Source of the DNA: Blautia sp.
GTDB taxonomy: Bacteria; Bacillota; Clostridia; Lachnospirales; Lachnospiraceae
Direction: 5' to 3'
DNA length: 8,351 nt
Assembly (NCBI GenBank): GCA_030841965.1
Contig: JAUUSJ010000166.1
Span: 1-8,351, forward strand
Below the pieces are notes generated by a model that saw only the letters and a program-made list of their open reading frames with translations, was not told the origin of the DNA and searched no databases. The position numbers were made by a program, and so were the translations under genes. Positions 1 to 6,485 of the stretch are shown piece by piece; the stretch's first letter is position 1, and each line of letters opens with the position of its first letter.

Positions 1-20
1 ATCAGCGTATGTCGAAAAAT

Positions 21-80
21 CGTGGGAACGAACGTGTTTACGGGACATATCTTGGTTTACTCTCTTAGCGTCTCCCCCCA
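21..80 (+). repeat. Left arm of a 60-bp imperfect inverted repeat shared with the right edge
   Basis: Positions 21-39 (CGTGGGAACGAACGTGTTT) are identical to the reverse complement of 8331-8349. The match continues without gaps: 40-58 shares 8 of 19 bases, 59-73 shares 14 of 15, and 74-80 shares 5 of 7, giving 46 of 60 overall. The arm lies 20 bases from the left edge and its partner 2 bases from the right edge. This could be an interspersed intergenic repeat or the decayed end of a duplicated gene; the sequence does not decide. Confidence 0.85.
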
Positions 81-174
81 CTATTCCTCATCCCCGCTCA
101 CTCTCTTAGCATCTCCCCCACTATTCCTCATCTCCGCTCACTCTCCTAGCGTCTCCCTCTCACTATTTCTCACC
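60..174 (+). repeat. Direct tandem repeat, 40-41 bp unit, about 2.8 copies
   Basis: Copy 1 is 60-100, copy 2 is 101-140, and a partial, more diverged copy 3 is 141 to about 174. Copies 1 and 2 differ by two substitutions and one missing C in a C-run. Each copy starts CTCTC(T/C)TAGC and contains an ACTATT(C/T)CTCA core. The units are C+T-rich with hardly any G. The first unit begins inside the segment shared with the right edge, where only one related unit is recognisable (about 8290-8311), so the expansion seems specific to this side. Confidence 0.85.
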
Positions 175-256
175 CTTTCTTGAAACCTCCCCTATACTTT
201 CCTGCCCCCGCTCCCCCCTCAACCAATTATCTATCCTTCCTGAGAAAAAACTTACA

Positions 257-285
257 TTGACCCCCTCCCCCTTTTCTTGTATAAT
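257..285 (+). promoter_or_regulatory. Sigma-70-type promoter of the kinase gene
   Basis: A TTGACC -35 box (257-262) and a TATAAT -10 box (280-285) are separated by exactly 17 bases. Transcription should start near 292, leaving a leader of only about 27 bases before the TTG start at 319. That is too short for an S-box (SAM) riboswitch or other structured leader, so any control of this gene would have to act at initiation or post-translationally. Confidence 0.8.
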
Positions 286-318
286 TTAAATAATAAACCT
301 GGGGAGGTGTGAGTTTCA

Positions 319-1569
319 TTGATAATATTAACCAAAGAAAATATAACTGACTATCTAAAAACAAAAATGCCCGAACTCGACTATTCAAAACCTCTCATCA
401 TCTCAGCCATCGGAGAAGGCAGCGCCGAGGATGATGGAGATGGATTTTTGAACTATGTCTTTCGAGTAAGCGACGGCAATTATAAACTAATCGTAAAGCA
501 AGGCCTAAACCACGGGCGAACTACAGAAAGAGAATTTTCTCTCCCTACCGACCGTGGAAGAAGAGAATTTGACTCTATGCGCCTTCGCAAAAGTATTGTA
601 CCTCATCTATTGCCAGACCTTTATTTTTGTGACGACGAAAACCTTATTTTTGTCACAGAAGATGTGTCTCACCTAAAAATCATCCGTTTCCAGTTAAATA
701 AAGGAATTATATTTCCCAAATTTGCCACTCAGACGGCCGAGTATCTAGCAAAAACCTTGTTCTATACTTCTGAGTACTACCTGGATACGAAAGATTTTCG
801 TGAGCTTACTGTGCATTTTATGAATCACCGCATGAGAGATATTTTCGACACAAACGCATTTATTTCCAAAAAAACAGCCGAGCAAGTATTCGGTCAACCT
901 TTTGACCCTCAGTACGAGCATTTTATCAAAAAACTCGTCTTTGACCCAAAAGTTGTCCTAGAACGCTATAAGCTCCGCCATATTTTCATCACAAAGGGAG
1001 AAGCTCTCATCCACGGAGACTTCCACACATCAAATGTCTTCATCGACCAAAACGAGATGAAAGTCATCGATATGGAGTATACCTTCTGCGGACCTCTGTC
1101 CTACGATATCGGATATATGCAGAGTCATCTTCTCTCTCAGTATGCGAGTGCGGCCTTTCGACCATTTGAGTCGGAGGAAGCGAGAAAGAGATTTCAAGCG
1201 TATATTCTCGCTACGATGAGAGAACTTTATCTCTCATTTTGCGACCAATTTATCGACTGTTGGAATCAAGACGCCAAGGAAGTTTACCAAAATATCCCTG
1301 GTCTTCAAGACGATTTCAAAAAAACAATCCTATCTGAGATGACTGGTTTCTGTGGAACCTCAAATATGTCCCGCTGTTCTTCACCGATTGGATATCCCGA
1401 ATACGATATTATCGATAATCCAGTCCAGAGACATAATGCGACCTGTCTCTCTATGTTTTTAGATAACCGTATTATAAAGAAACACGAAGAGTACAAAAGT
1501 ATCGATGAATTTATCAACGATATTATCGAGATAGAGAAAATTTATAAATCAAATATTACAGAATGGTAA
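319..1569 (+). CDS. mtnK: 5-methylthioribose kinase family protein (MtnK-like)
   Basis: This is a 416-aa soluble kinase of the APH/choline-kinase fold. The family phosphorylates S-methyl-5-thioribose at C1 with ATP in methionine salvage. Visible landmarks are a glycine-rich loop at about 32-48, Lys60 in LIVKQ (ATP binding), EDVSHLKI (about 115-122), the HGDFHTSN catalytic loop at 232-239 with Asp234, and the metal-binding IDMEYTF segment with Asp251 and Glu253. Length and spacing fit MtnK (about 400 aa). The TTG start is chosen because GGGGAGG (301-307) lies 11 bases upstream; the next in-frame ATG (367) has no ribosome binding site. Two oddities: the nucleotide loop carries an acidic insertion (SAEDDGD), and the C-terminal site where Bacillus MtnK has a twin arginine reads MSRC (Arg352, Cys353). 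The substrate may therefore be another 5-substituted pentose. It is monocistronic, with no mtn neighbour. Confidence 0.82.
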   Translation: MIILTKENITDYLKTKMPELDYSKPLIISAIGEGSAEDDGDGFLNYVFRVSDGNYKLIVKQGLNHGRTTEREFSLPTDRGRREFDSMRLRKSIVPHLLPDLYFCDDENLIFVTEDVSHLKIIRFQLNKGIIFPKFATQTAEYLAKTLFYTSEYYLDTKDFRELTVHFMNHRMRDIFDTNAFISKKTAEQVFGQPFDPQYEHFIKKLVFDPKVVLERYKLRHIFITKGEALIHGDFHTSNVFIDQNEMKVIDMEYTFCGPLSYDIGYMQSHLLSQYASAAFRPFESEEARKRFQAYILATMRELYLSFCDQFIDCWNQDAKEVYQNIPGLQDDFKKTILSEMTGFCGTSNMSRCSSPIGYPEYDIIDNPVQRHNATCLSMFLDNRIIKKHEEYKSIDEFINDIIEIEKIYKSNITEW

Positions 1570-1586
1570 TCCATTGTATCAAAACA

Positions 1587-1621
1587 AGGAGGCAACGACT
1601 ATTATATAGCCATTGCCTCCT
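1587..1621. terminator. Bidirectional intrinsic terminator between the kinase gene and amt
   Basis: A 9-bp perfect stem pairs AGGAGGCAA (1587-1595) with TTGCCTCCT (1613-1621) around a 17-base loop. It sits 18 bases after the kinase stop and 33 bases from the amt stop, between convergent genes. On the minus strand the stem is followed by TGTTTT; on the plus strand by the weaker U-rich TATTTATCTATCT. It probably serves both transcripts. Confidence 0.75.
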
Positions 1622-1653
1622 ATTTATCTATCTAAACGAATTATTCTGAAGAA

Positions 1654-3375
1654 TTATTCCACATCTTCTAACGCTGCAAAGTCTTCCTCACCTGTACGAA
1701 TCTTAATAACCTTATCTACATTATATACAAAGACTTTACCATCACCGATATGACCTGTGTAAAGAGTCTTCTTTGCTGCCTCGATAACTGGCTCTACAAA
1801 GCCCTCACTCACGACAACCTCTACCTTTACCTTTGGAAGTAAGGTTGCATCAATCTCAGCACCACGATATCTCTCACCAGCACCTTTTTGGATACCACAG
1901 CCCATAACCTGAGTAACCGTCATACCTGTGACACCGACACTATTCATTGCCTTTCTCAATTTATCATATCTTGTTAATTTAGAGATAACAACAACTTTGT
2001 AAATTCCACTTACGGATGGCTCCACCGGTCTTACAACCTTAATTGCCGCATTCTTCTGAGCATCAGATGCAGTGACATAATCATCAGAACCGATACGAGT
2101 ATTTTCATTTTCTTCCATAATCATTGTGTTAGAAATATCCATCATACTAAATCCAGCATAGGCAGATGTCAAACCATGCTCTGTAGAATCCAGACCTTCA
2201 ATCTCTTCCTCTTCTGTGACACGAAGACCGATTGTCGCCTTGATTGCCATAAACGCAATAGTAATTGTCACAGCAGTCCATGCGCAGACCGTCAAAACAC
2301 CGATAAGCTGTGTTCCAAGTAATCCAAATCCACCGCCGTAGAAAAGACCTGTATAAGTGTCATTTCCAGGAGCAGATGTTGTGGCAAATAATCCAACTGC
2401 GATTGTTCCCCAAACACCATTCATAAAATGTACTGCAACCGCACCAACTGGGTCATCCACACGTAATTTATAGTCTAATACCCAAACACCAAAACAAACT
2501 AGTAAACCTGCAACTGCTCCGATAATAATAGAACCAAGAGCATCTGTCACATCACAAGGAGCTGTGATAGCTACCAAACCTGCCAAAGAGGCATTAAGTG
2601 ACATAGATACATCAGGCTTTCCATATTTCACCCAAGTAAATACCATACATACTACTGTCGCAATCGCTGGTGAGATTGTTGTTGTAACAAAGATAGTACC
2701 TAACTGCTCCACTGATGTAGCAGCTGCACCGTTAAATCCATACCAACCTAACCATAAAATAAATACACCGAGTGCACCGATTGCTAAGTTATGACCAGGG
2801 AATGCATTTACCTTTGTAATCTTTCCACTCTTATCCCTTGTAAACTTTCCGATACGAGGTCCTAAAATTTTAGCACCAATCAAAGCAGATAAACCACCAA
2901 CCATATGAATAGCACAAGAACCAGCAAAATCGTGGAATCCAATCTGAGATAACCAGCCACCGCCCCAAATCCAATGTGCCTCCACCGGATAGATAAATGC
3001 TGAGATGACTGCTGAGTAAACACAGTAAGATAAAAATTTCGTTCTCTCTGCCATCGCACCAGATACGATTGTCGCTGTTGTGGCACAGAATACTAAGTTA
3101 AAAACGAAGTTTGACCAATCAAAACTTGCATAACTTGTAAAAATATCAAATCCTGGTTTTCCGATAAGTCCCATCAAATCCTCGCCGAGTAATAGGCTAA
3201 ATCCGATTAAAATAAAGGTACAAGTACCAATACAAAAATCCATTAAGTTTTTCATAATGATATTACCAGTATTCTTCGCTCTCGTAAAGCCAGCCTCAAC
3301 CATAGCAAATCCAGCTTGCATCCAAAATACTAATGCGGCTCCAATTAGAAACCAAACACCGAATAATTCTTTCAT
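1654..3375 (-). CDS. amt: Ammonium transporter with C-terminal PII (GlnB/GlnK) domain fusion
   Basis: This 573-aa membrane protein combines an ammonium channel with its own regulator. Residues 1 to about 405 are the Amt domain. They include GAMAERTKF (106-114), the pore twin histidines His157 (AGSCAIHMVGG) and His316 (AVAVHFMNG), Asp149, Trp211 in LGWYGFNG, and the typical tail GLRVTEEEEIEGLDSTEHG (383-401). A polar linker (about 406-456) leads to a complete PII domain (457-573) with T-loop Gln496, LPKVKVE, the TGHIGDGKVFV nucleotide loop and C-terminal IKIRTGEED. In enteric PII the T-loop reads YRGAEY with uridylylated Tyr51; here it is YRGAEI (Ile508), so classical uridylylation at that site is impossible. 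Free PII proteins block Amt pores; a tethered one may act in cis or as a sensor. A GGAGG site lies 7 bases before the ATG. It stands alone, with its own leader. Confidence 0.95.
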   Translation of the reverse strand: MKELFGVWFLIGAALVFWMQAGFAMVEAGFTRAKNTGNIIMKNLMDFCIGTCTFILIGFSLLLGEDLMGLIGKPGFDIFTSYASFDWSNFVFNLVFCATTATIVSGAMAERTKFLSYCVYSAVISAFIYPVEAHWIWGGGWLSQIGFHDFAGSCAIHMVGGLSALIGAKILGPRIGKFTRDKSGKITKVNAFPGHNLAIGALGVFILWLGWYGFNGAAATSVEQLGTIFVTTTISPAIATVVCMVFTWVKYGKPDVSMSLNASLAGLVAITAPCDVTDALGSIIIGAVAGLLVCFGVWVLDYKLRVDDPVGAVAVHFMNGVWGTIAVGLFATTSAPGNDTYTGLFYGGGFGLLGTQLIGVLTVCAWTAVTITIAFMAIKATIGLRVTEEEEIEGLDSTEHGLTSAYAGFSMMDISNTMIMEENENTRIGSDDYVTASDAQKNAAIKVVRPVEPSVSGIYKVVVISKLTRYDKLRKAMNSVGVTGMTVTQVMGCGIQKGAGERYRGAEIDATLLPKVKVEVVVSEGFVEPVIEAAKKTLYTGHIGDGKVFVYNVDKVIKIRTGEEDFAALEDVE

Positions 3376-3509
3376 ATAAATTCCTCCTTTTTTTCATAAA
3401 AATACTTTTAATTTTTCATCTGTATCATCCTTGTATTGTTTATATCCCTCATATTTTCTTGTTTATTTTTGCATTTCCCCTTTTTATTTGAAAAATGTAA
3501 CATCTTTAT

Positions 3510-3539
3510 CTTATATGTATTCTCTACGCTGTCTGTCAC
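3510..3539 (-). promoter_or_regulatory. Possible proximal amt promoter
   Basis: On the minus strand GTGACA (one mismatch from TTGACA) and TATAAG (one mismatch from TATAAT) are 18 bases apart. Being downstream of the terminator at 3594-3633, it could drive amt without read-through. In DNA this AT-rich such matches also arise by chance. Confidence 0.35.
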
Positions 3540-3579
3540 ATACTTTCTATCAATTTTTAGAAATAAGACAAAGTTTTTG

Positions 3580-3593
3580 GAGTTGCGCAACTC
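3580..3593. promoter_or_regulatory. 14-bp perfect palindrome, candidate operator
   Basis: GAGTTGCGCAACTC is self-complementary over all 14 bases. The flanks continue the symmetry as T-rich against A-rich sequence after one mismatched pair (about 3574-3599). It abuts the T-tract of the terminator hairpin and lies upstream of the proximal amt promoter. The shape suits a dimeric repressor site, or a short hairpin in RNA. The cognate factor is unknown. Confidence 0.4.
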
Positions 3594-3633
3594 AAAAAAA
3601 AGAGGCGCTATAGCTTTTATTTTCTATAGCGCC
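3594..3633 (-). terminator. Strong intrinsic terminator on the minus strand, upstream of amt
   Basis: GGCGCTATAG (3604-3613) pairs perfectly with CTATAGCGCC (3624-3633), a 10-bp stem with a 10-base loop. Reading leftwards it is followed by TC and eight consecutive T (3601-3594), a textbook rho-independent terminator. It starts only about 15 bases after the predicted start site of the promoter at 3655-3682, so that promoter would give an RNA of about 50 bases unless termination is prevented. It may also stop read-through from the operon ending at 4057, which has no better terminator. Confidence 0.85.
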
Positions 3634-3654
3634 CTTGCTGTATTTCATGTATGC

Positions 3655-3682
3655 ATTATAACATTCTCAAATCTTTTGTCAA
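3655..3682 (-). promoter_or_regulatory. Near-perfect consensus promoter with extended -10, minus strand
   Basis: On the minus strand TTGACA (3682-3677) and TATAAT (3660-3655) are both exact consensus, separated by 16 bases, with TGT directly before the -10 box (extended -10). The predicted start is near 3648. This should be among the strongest vegetative promoters in the region, yet it fires straight into the terminator at 3594-3633. Products could be a short RNA or an attenuated amt leader. Confidence 0.75.
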
Positions 3683-4056
3683 TCTCTTTTGGGAATTTAA
3701 ATTTTTTTTGGCGATTTAGGCAGAAAGATTTCCAATCCAATTTCTTTTCTGCAAAAATGGTGGTTTATTTTTTTAATCCTTCATTTTTATATTAGTTTAT
3801 TTGTATGATATTTCTTCTATTTTATTCTTTTCTTCGGTATAATTTCATATTTTTTTCAAAATTTATGAGGAAAAGATACTAATTTATATCATCTTTATAG
3901 GTCAAAACTAGTATAATATATGCAACTAATAATGGAAAAAATGTACGGATTTAAAAAACAAAATTTTATCCCTGTTTTTAATTAATTTTTTAAAGTTAGC
4001 ATTTCACTATATAAATATATGAAATATATTCATATAAAAAAATAAACTTAAATTAC
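3683..4056. other. AT-rich intergenic spacer between the ABC operon and the amt leader
   Basis: Nothing gene-like is supported here. Open frames in the region are rich in Phe, Ile, Leu and Lys as expected from base composition, lack ribosome binding sites, or run across the promoter and terminator. An A/T-only hairpin-like palindrome with 8-bp arms (4016-4023 and 4029-4036) lies 20 bases after the last operon stop. It is not a convincing terminator, since on the minus strand its T-run precedes the stem. A TATAAT at 3912-3917 (plus) has no good -35 partner. Confidence 0.6.
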
Positions 4057-5064
4057 TCATTTTGTTCCATATACATATGAGATAAAAGCAATCATTCCAA
4101 AAAACACTGATTTTACTGCCAAAACTATCCTCTCCACTTGAGGAACTGTTTTTGGCAACATCAGATAAAGAGAAAGATTTTCTCTCTCCTTTTCTATTTT
4201 TTCTGGCCAAAATCCGAAATTTGACCATTTATCTGGAAGCCAGTCACTAGGAATATGAAAATTTTTGTAAATCAAAAAAAATAGTATTCCCACTCCTAAA
4301 ATCATCACGCACTGCCATACCCAATATTTTCTTTTATCGTCTTCTACCGCTTTCTTTTTTTTACTGACCGCCTTAAAAAATGTTATAACAAGTCCTGCTG
4401 GCAACAAAAAAAGACCTATCTTAGCAAATAGTAAGAGCCATTCATCATCCACGAAAGTTCCGTTTAATCCATAACTCATAAGAAAACGATTGGCAGTATT
4501 TTGCCTAGTTTCTCCCTCTCTTTCCCTCACAAAAACTCGAGTATACTGTATATCTCTCGTCGTAGGATGTATGAGCATAACTCGGTATTTCCATGGAATT
4601 ACCCTGCATATCTCATATTCTTCTTTCCCGTAAGTTATCCTATTACCTACGCAATCCGTACTTCCAAAAAGTTCCAACGCCGTCTTTTCATCTATCATAC
4701 AACCCCTTTTATTTTCTTCGCTCAGAGCGTTCCCCCTCCAATGATATAAGGAGGCATCCCCTGTCAGACCTGCCAAAACCACCTTACTACTTCTTCCATA
4801 GTCCTTATTTTCTACTGTACGAATTCCTCCATCCCAGTAAAAGCAAATATCCATAGAGTCTTCTGCCTCCCCAGACTCCTCTAAAATTTCTTCCGCTTGG
4901 GCGCTGTCTGGATAGGGTGCGGCAAGATAAATGCTAGCTGAATCTGCAAGCTCTATCGATATATATGATTTTACCCCGAGATAATAACAAAATCCCGCTA
5001 TCAATAAAAGGCAGAGCTTGACTGGCTTTATATTACGCCAACCCTGCTGCCAACTGCCACTCAT
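4057..5064 (-). CDS. Small MacB/FtsX-like ABC permease protein with one extracytoplasmic domain
   Basis: This 335-aa protein has the four-helix MacB layout: helix 1 at about 15-32, an extracytoplasmic domain (about 33-205), helix 2 (about 208-230), a lysine-rich cytoplasmic loop (231-246), helix 3 (about 248-266) and helix 4 (about 311-332). The segment NALSEENKRG...IDEKTALELFGSTDCVGNRITYGKEEYEI (112-152) resembles the MacB periplasmic core, where family members carry a LFG-x-x-D-x-VG-x-x-I pattern. The loop between helices 3 and 4 is unusually long (about 45 aa, with PDKWSNFGFW at 277-286). Such permeases form mechanotransmission or export complexes with an ATPase and a MacA-type adaptor; the adaptor is encoded directly upstream but no ATPase is in view. 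The start overlaps the adaptor stop as ATGA with only a weak ribosome binding site, implying translational coupling. It is the last gene of the operon. Family assignment is moderately sure. Confidence 0.65.
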   Translation of the reverse strand: MSGSWQQGWRNIKPVKLCLLLIAGFCYYLGVKSYISIELADSASIYLAAPYPDSAQAEEILEESGEAEDSMDICFYWDGGIRTVENKDYGRSSKVVLAGLTGDASLYHWRGNALSEENKRGCMIDEKTALELFGSTDCVGNRITYGKEEYEICRVIPWKYRVMLIHPTTRDIQYTRVFVREREGETRQNTANRFLMSYGLNGTFVDDEWLLLFAKIGLFLLPAGLVITFFKAVSKKKKAVEDDKRKYWVWQCVMILGVGILFFLIYKNFHIPSDWLPDKWSNFGFWPEKIEKERENLSLYLMLPKTVPQVERIVLAVKSVFFGMIAFISYVYGTK

Positions 5065-6482
5065 GATTCTTGCAGTCTTACTCGACTGCCATCTGAGATT
5101 TCCCTGTCTGAGTCGATAATAATCTTCTGGTCGCTTGAGATAGAACCGTCTTCCAACGCCGCCAGAGACTGATTCTTGTCTTTGACTACCACATCAACTC
5201 GACGTGCCACCCAGACCTCCCCCAATACAGAGTTCTGACTGTCAATCACATATACATACGCCTCCCCATTTCCCTCATGAAGAGCAGATAGCGGAATACA
5301 AGATTTGAATGGCCCTGCATCCTTAGAAACCGTAAACTCTGTCGTTTCTCCTATAGAGAGAGAATCATCTGGAAGTTTTATCGAGATAATTCTCATATCC
5401 TCTTCTGTCTCATCTTCCCTGATTGCCTCCACAGACGCCCCCTCTATTTTCTTTCCATTTTCTCCCTCTATACTCACCTCTGCACCGATTTCCACATACT
5501 TTAAATCTTCTTTGTAGATAGTCCCCGTCATTCTTAAATTTCCTCCTGTGAGATAAAGCACAGCCACCGCAGATTCTGTTGTGAGCGCTCCCGTCTCTAC
5601 CCCAAGCGACTTCACAACTCCATCTACCTCTGCTCTTATTTTTCCCTCATCCGCCAAAAGCTCATTTAAATCTTCCATCTCCTCTTGATTCCTCGCCCGC
5701 TGTCTCTCCATATTTTCCAAGCTACTATCTGATGCCTCCGAGAGATTGGAATCCAAAATCGCTTTTTCCGCTGCTGCAAGCTCCTCATTCTGACTGGCAA
5801 TTGCCGCATTCAACGCCTCCTGCTTCGCCCGCAAATCATCTATCAGCGCCTGTTCTTCTGTACTATCATCTGTCATATTATTTGTCGTATTATCTGATAC
5901 AGTATTTGCCTCGTTTTCTCCCTCTTGATTTTGCAATGTCTGATTTTGAGTGAATTCTCTATTTTGATAAAATTCATTTAACTTCTGCTGCGCCACCTCG
6001 ACTTCTACTCTGGCATTTTCCACCGAGATACTACTCCCCTGCGCCGAAATATCATAGGAGCGTCTCGCCCACTCCTGCTCTAAAGCCTTCTTCTCCTCAT
6101 TTACTTGCGTCTGACTTTCTAAATCTCTTATTTTCAAATTTAACTCCTCCATCTCGTTCACCTTATCTTTCCATGCTTTTTGAATACTGTCCATCGATAG
6201 CTTGAAAAGCAAATCCCCTTTTTTTACAGACTGCCCCTCCTGGATAAAAACTTGCTCCACCTTCAAATTTTCCTCGGCGAAAACTGCCTGCTCTTTCGTT
6301 CCCACTACCTTCCCAGTCCCCGTCACTTTATGAGATATCATCTGATTTTGAACTGTTTTTACTTGAACTTGCACTACATTGACAGAATCCGCCGCCCTAG
6401 AAAGTACGGTAAAAATCAACATAACGACAAAAAATATCCCCAACGCTTTTCCAATTTTTTTCTGTCTTACATTCATATCCAT
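5061..6482 (-). CDS. HlyD/MacA-type membrane fusion (periplasmic adaptor) protein
   Basis: A 473-aa membrane-anchored adaptor. After a basic N-terminus, residues 12-28 form one transmembrane helix. A first lipoyl half follows (about 55-96, FIQEGQSVKKGDLLFKL), then a long coiled-coil hairpin (about 97-280), the second lipoyl half (281-312, KIRAEVDGVVKSLGVETG), a beta-barrel (about 315-385) and a membrane-proximal domain (to 473). The hairpin tip (about 171-210) is a low-complexity Asn/Gln/Thr/Glu stretch. The order is that of MacA/YknX. The ATG at 6482 is preferred because AAGGA (6494-6490) lies 7 bases upstream. A GTG at 6485, directly after the upstream TAG, is possible but has only 4 bases of spacing. 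It abuts the permease gene upstream and overlaps the MacB-like gene downstream by 4 bases. Adaptors of this kind normally serve exporters, which makes its place behind sugar-importer permeases odd. Confidence 0.88.
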   Translation of the reverse strand: MDMNVRQKKIGKALGIFFVVMLIFTVLSRAADSVNVVQVQVKTVQNQMISHKVTGTGKVVGTKEQAVFAEENLKVEQVFIQEGQSVKKGDLLFKLSMDSIQKAWKDKVNEMEELNLKIRDLESQTQVNEEKKALEQEWARRSYDISAQGSSISVENARVEVEVAQQKLNEFYQNREFTQNQTLQNQEGENEANTVSDNTTNNMTDDSTEEQALIDDLRAKQEALNAAIASQNEELAAAEKAILDSNLSEASDSSLENMERQRARNQEEMEDLNELLADEGKIRAEVDGVVKSLGVETGALTTESAVAVLYLTGGNLRMTGTIYKEDLKYVEIGAEVSIEGENGKKIEGASVEAIREDETEEDMRIISIKLPDDSLSIGETTEFTVSKDAGPFKSCIPLSALHEGNGEAYVYVIDSQNSVLGEVWVARRVDVVVKDKNQSLAALEDGSISSDQKIIIDSDREISDGSRVRLQES

Positions 6483-6485
6483 CAC

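Larger units (their letters stand above)
1..318. other. Left-edge non-coding region: repeat copy, pyrimidine-rich tandem repeat, kinase promoter
   Basis: No convincing gene is visible. The first 80 bases carry one arm of the repeat shared with the right edge. A plus-strand frame runs from the edge to a TAG at 66-68 (about 21 codons, ending NERVYGTYLGLLS), and a second frame stays open to a TGA at 181-183. Several frames are open because the sequence is so pyrimidine-rich, so openness is weak evidence for coding. A truncated 3' gene end at 1-68 is possible but unproven. From 60 to about 240 the plus strand is extremely poor in G (about 10 in 180 bases). The last 60 bases hold the promoter and ribosome binding site of the kinase gene. 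Confidence 0.6.
3376..3654 (-). promoter_or_regulatory. amt upstream leader region
   Basis: About 280 bases, AT-rich, separate the amt start from the strong promoter at 3655-3682. Within it are an intrinsic terminator (3594-3633), a 14-bp palindrome (3580-3593) and a second promoter-like pair on the minus strand: GTGACA (3534-3539), an 18-base gap, then TATAAG (3510-3515). That second promoter would give a leader of roughly 130 bases and avoid the terminator. I looked for GlnR/TnrA-type TGTNA-N7-TNACA sites, ANTAR double hairpins and a glutamine-type riboswitch and did not recognise any. A strong AGGAGG site (3383-3388) precedes the ATG. Confidence 0.5.

Noticed and set aside
60..174. CRISPR array
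   Set aside because: The units are directly adjacent 40-41 bp tandem copies without variable spacers, and no cas genes are present.
1..183. Open plus-strand frames at the left edge (to 68 and to 183)
   Set aside because: Two frames are open at once because of extreme pyrimidine bias; neither gives a recognisable protein, so no CDS is called, though a truncated gene end at 1-68 cannot be excluded.
286..318. S-box (SAM) riboswitch ahead of the MtnK-like gene
   Set aside because: The leader from the mapped promoter is only about 27 bases and contains no terminator hairpin.
1305..1517. Minus-strand 70-codon frame inside the kinase gene
   Set aside because: It is a shadow of the kinase reading frame without start signals or recognisable domains.
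3436..3795. Plus-strand open frame of 119 codons in the amt upstream region
   Set aside because: It is Phe/Leu/Ile-rich as expected from T-rich DNA, has no ribosome binding site, and runs through the strong minus-strand promoter and terminator.
4016..4036. Operon terminator just after the MacB-like gene
   Set aside because: The 8-bp arms contain almost only A/T pairs and the minus-strand T-run precedes rather than follows the stem.
4501..4856. Overlapping plus-strand frames of 82 and 87 codons opposite the MacB-like gene
   Set aside because: They lie antisense inside a well-supported gene, lack ribosome binding sites and show low-complexity Pro/Phe/Tyr composition.
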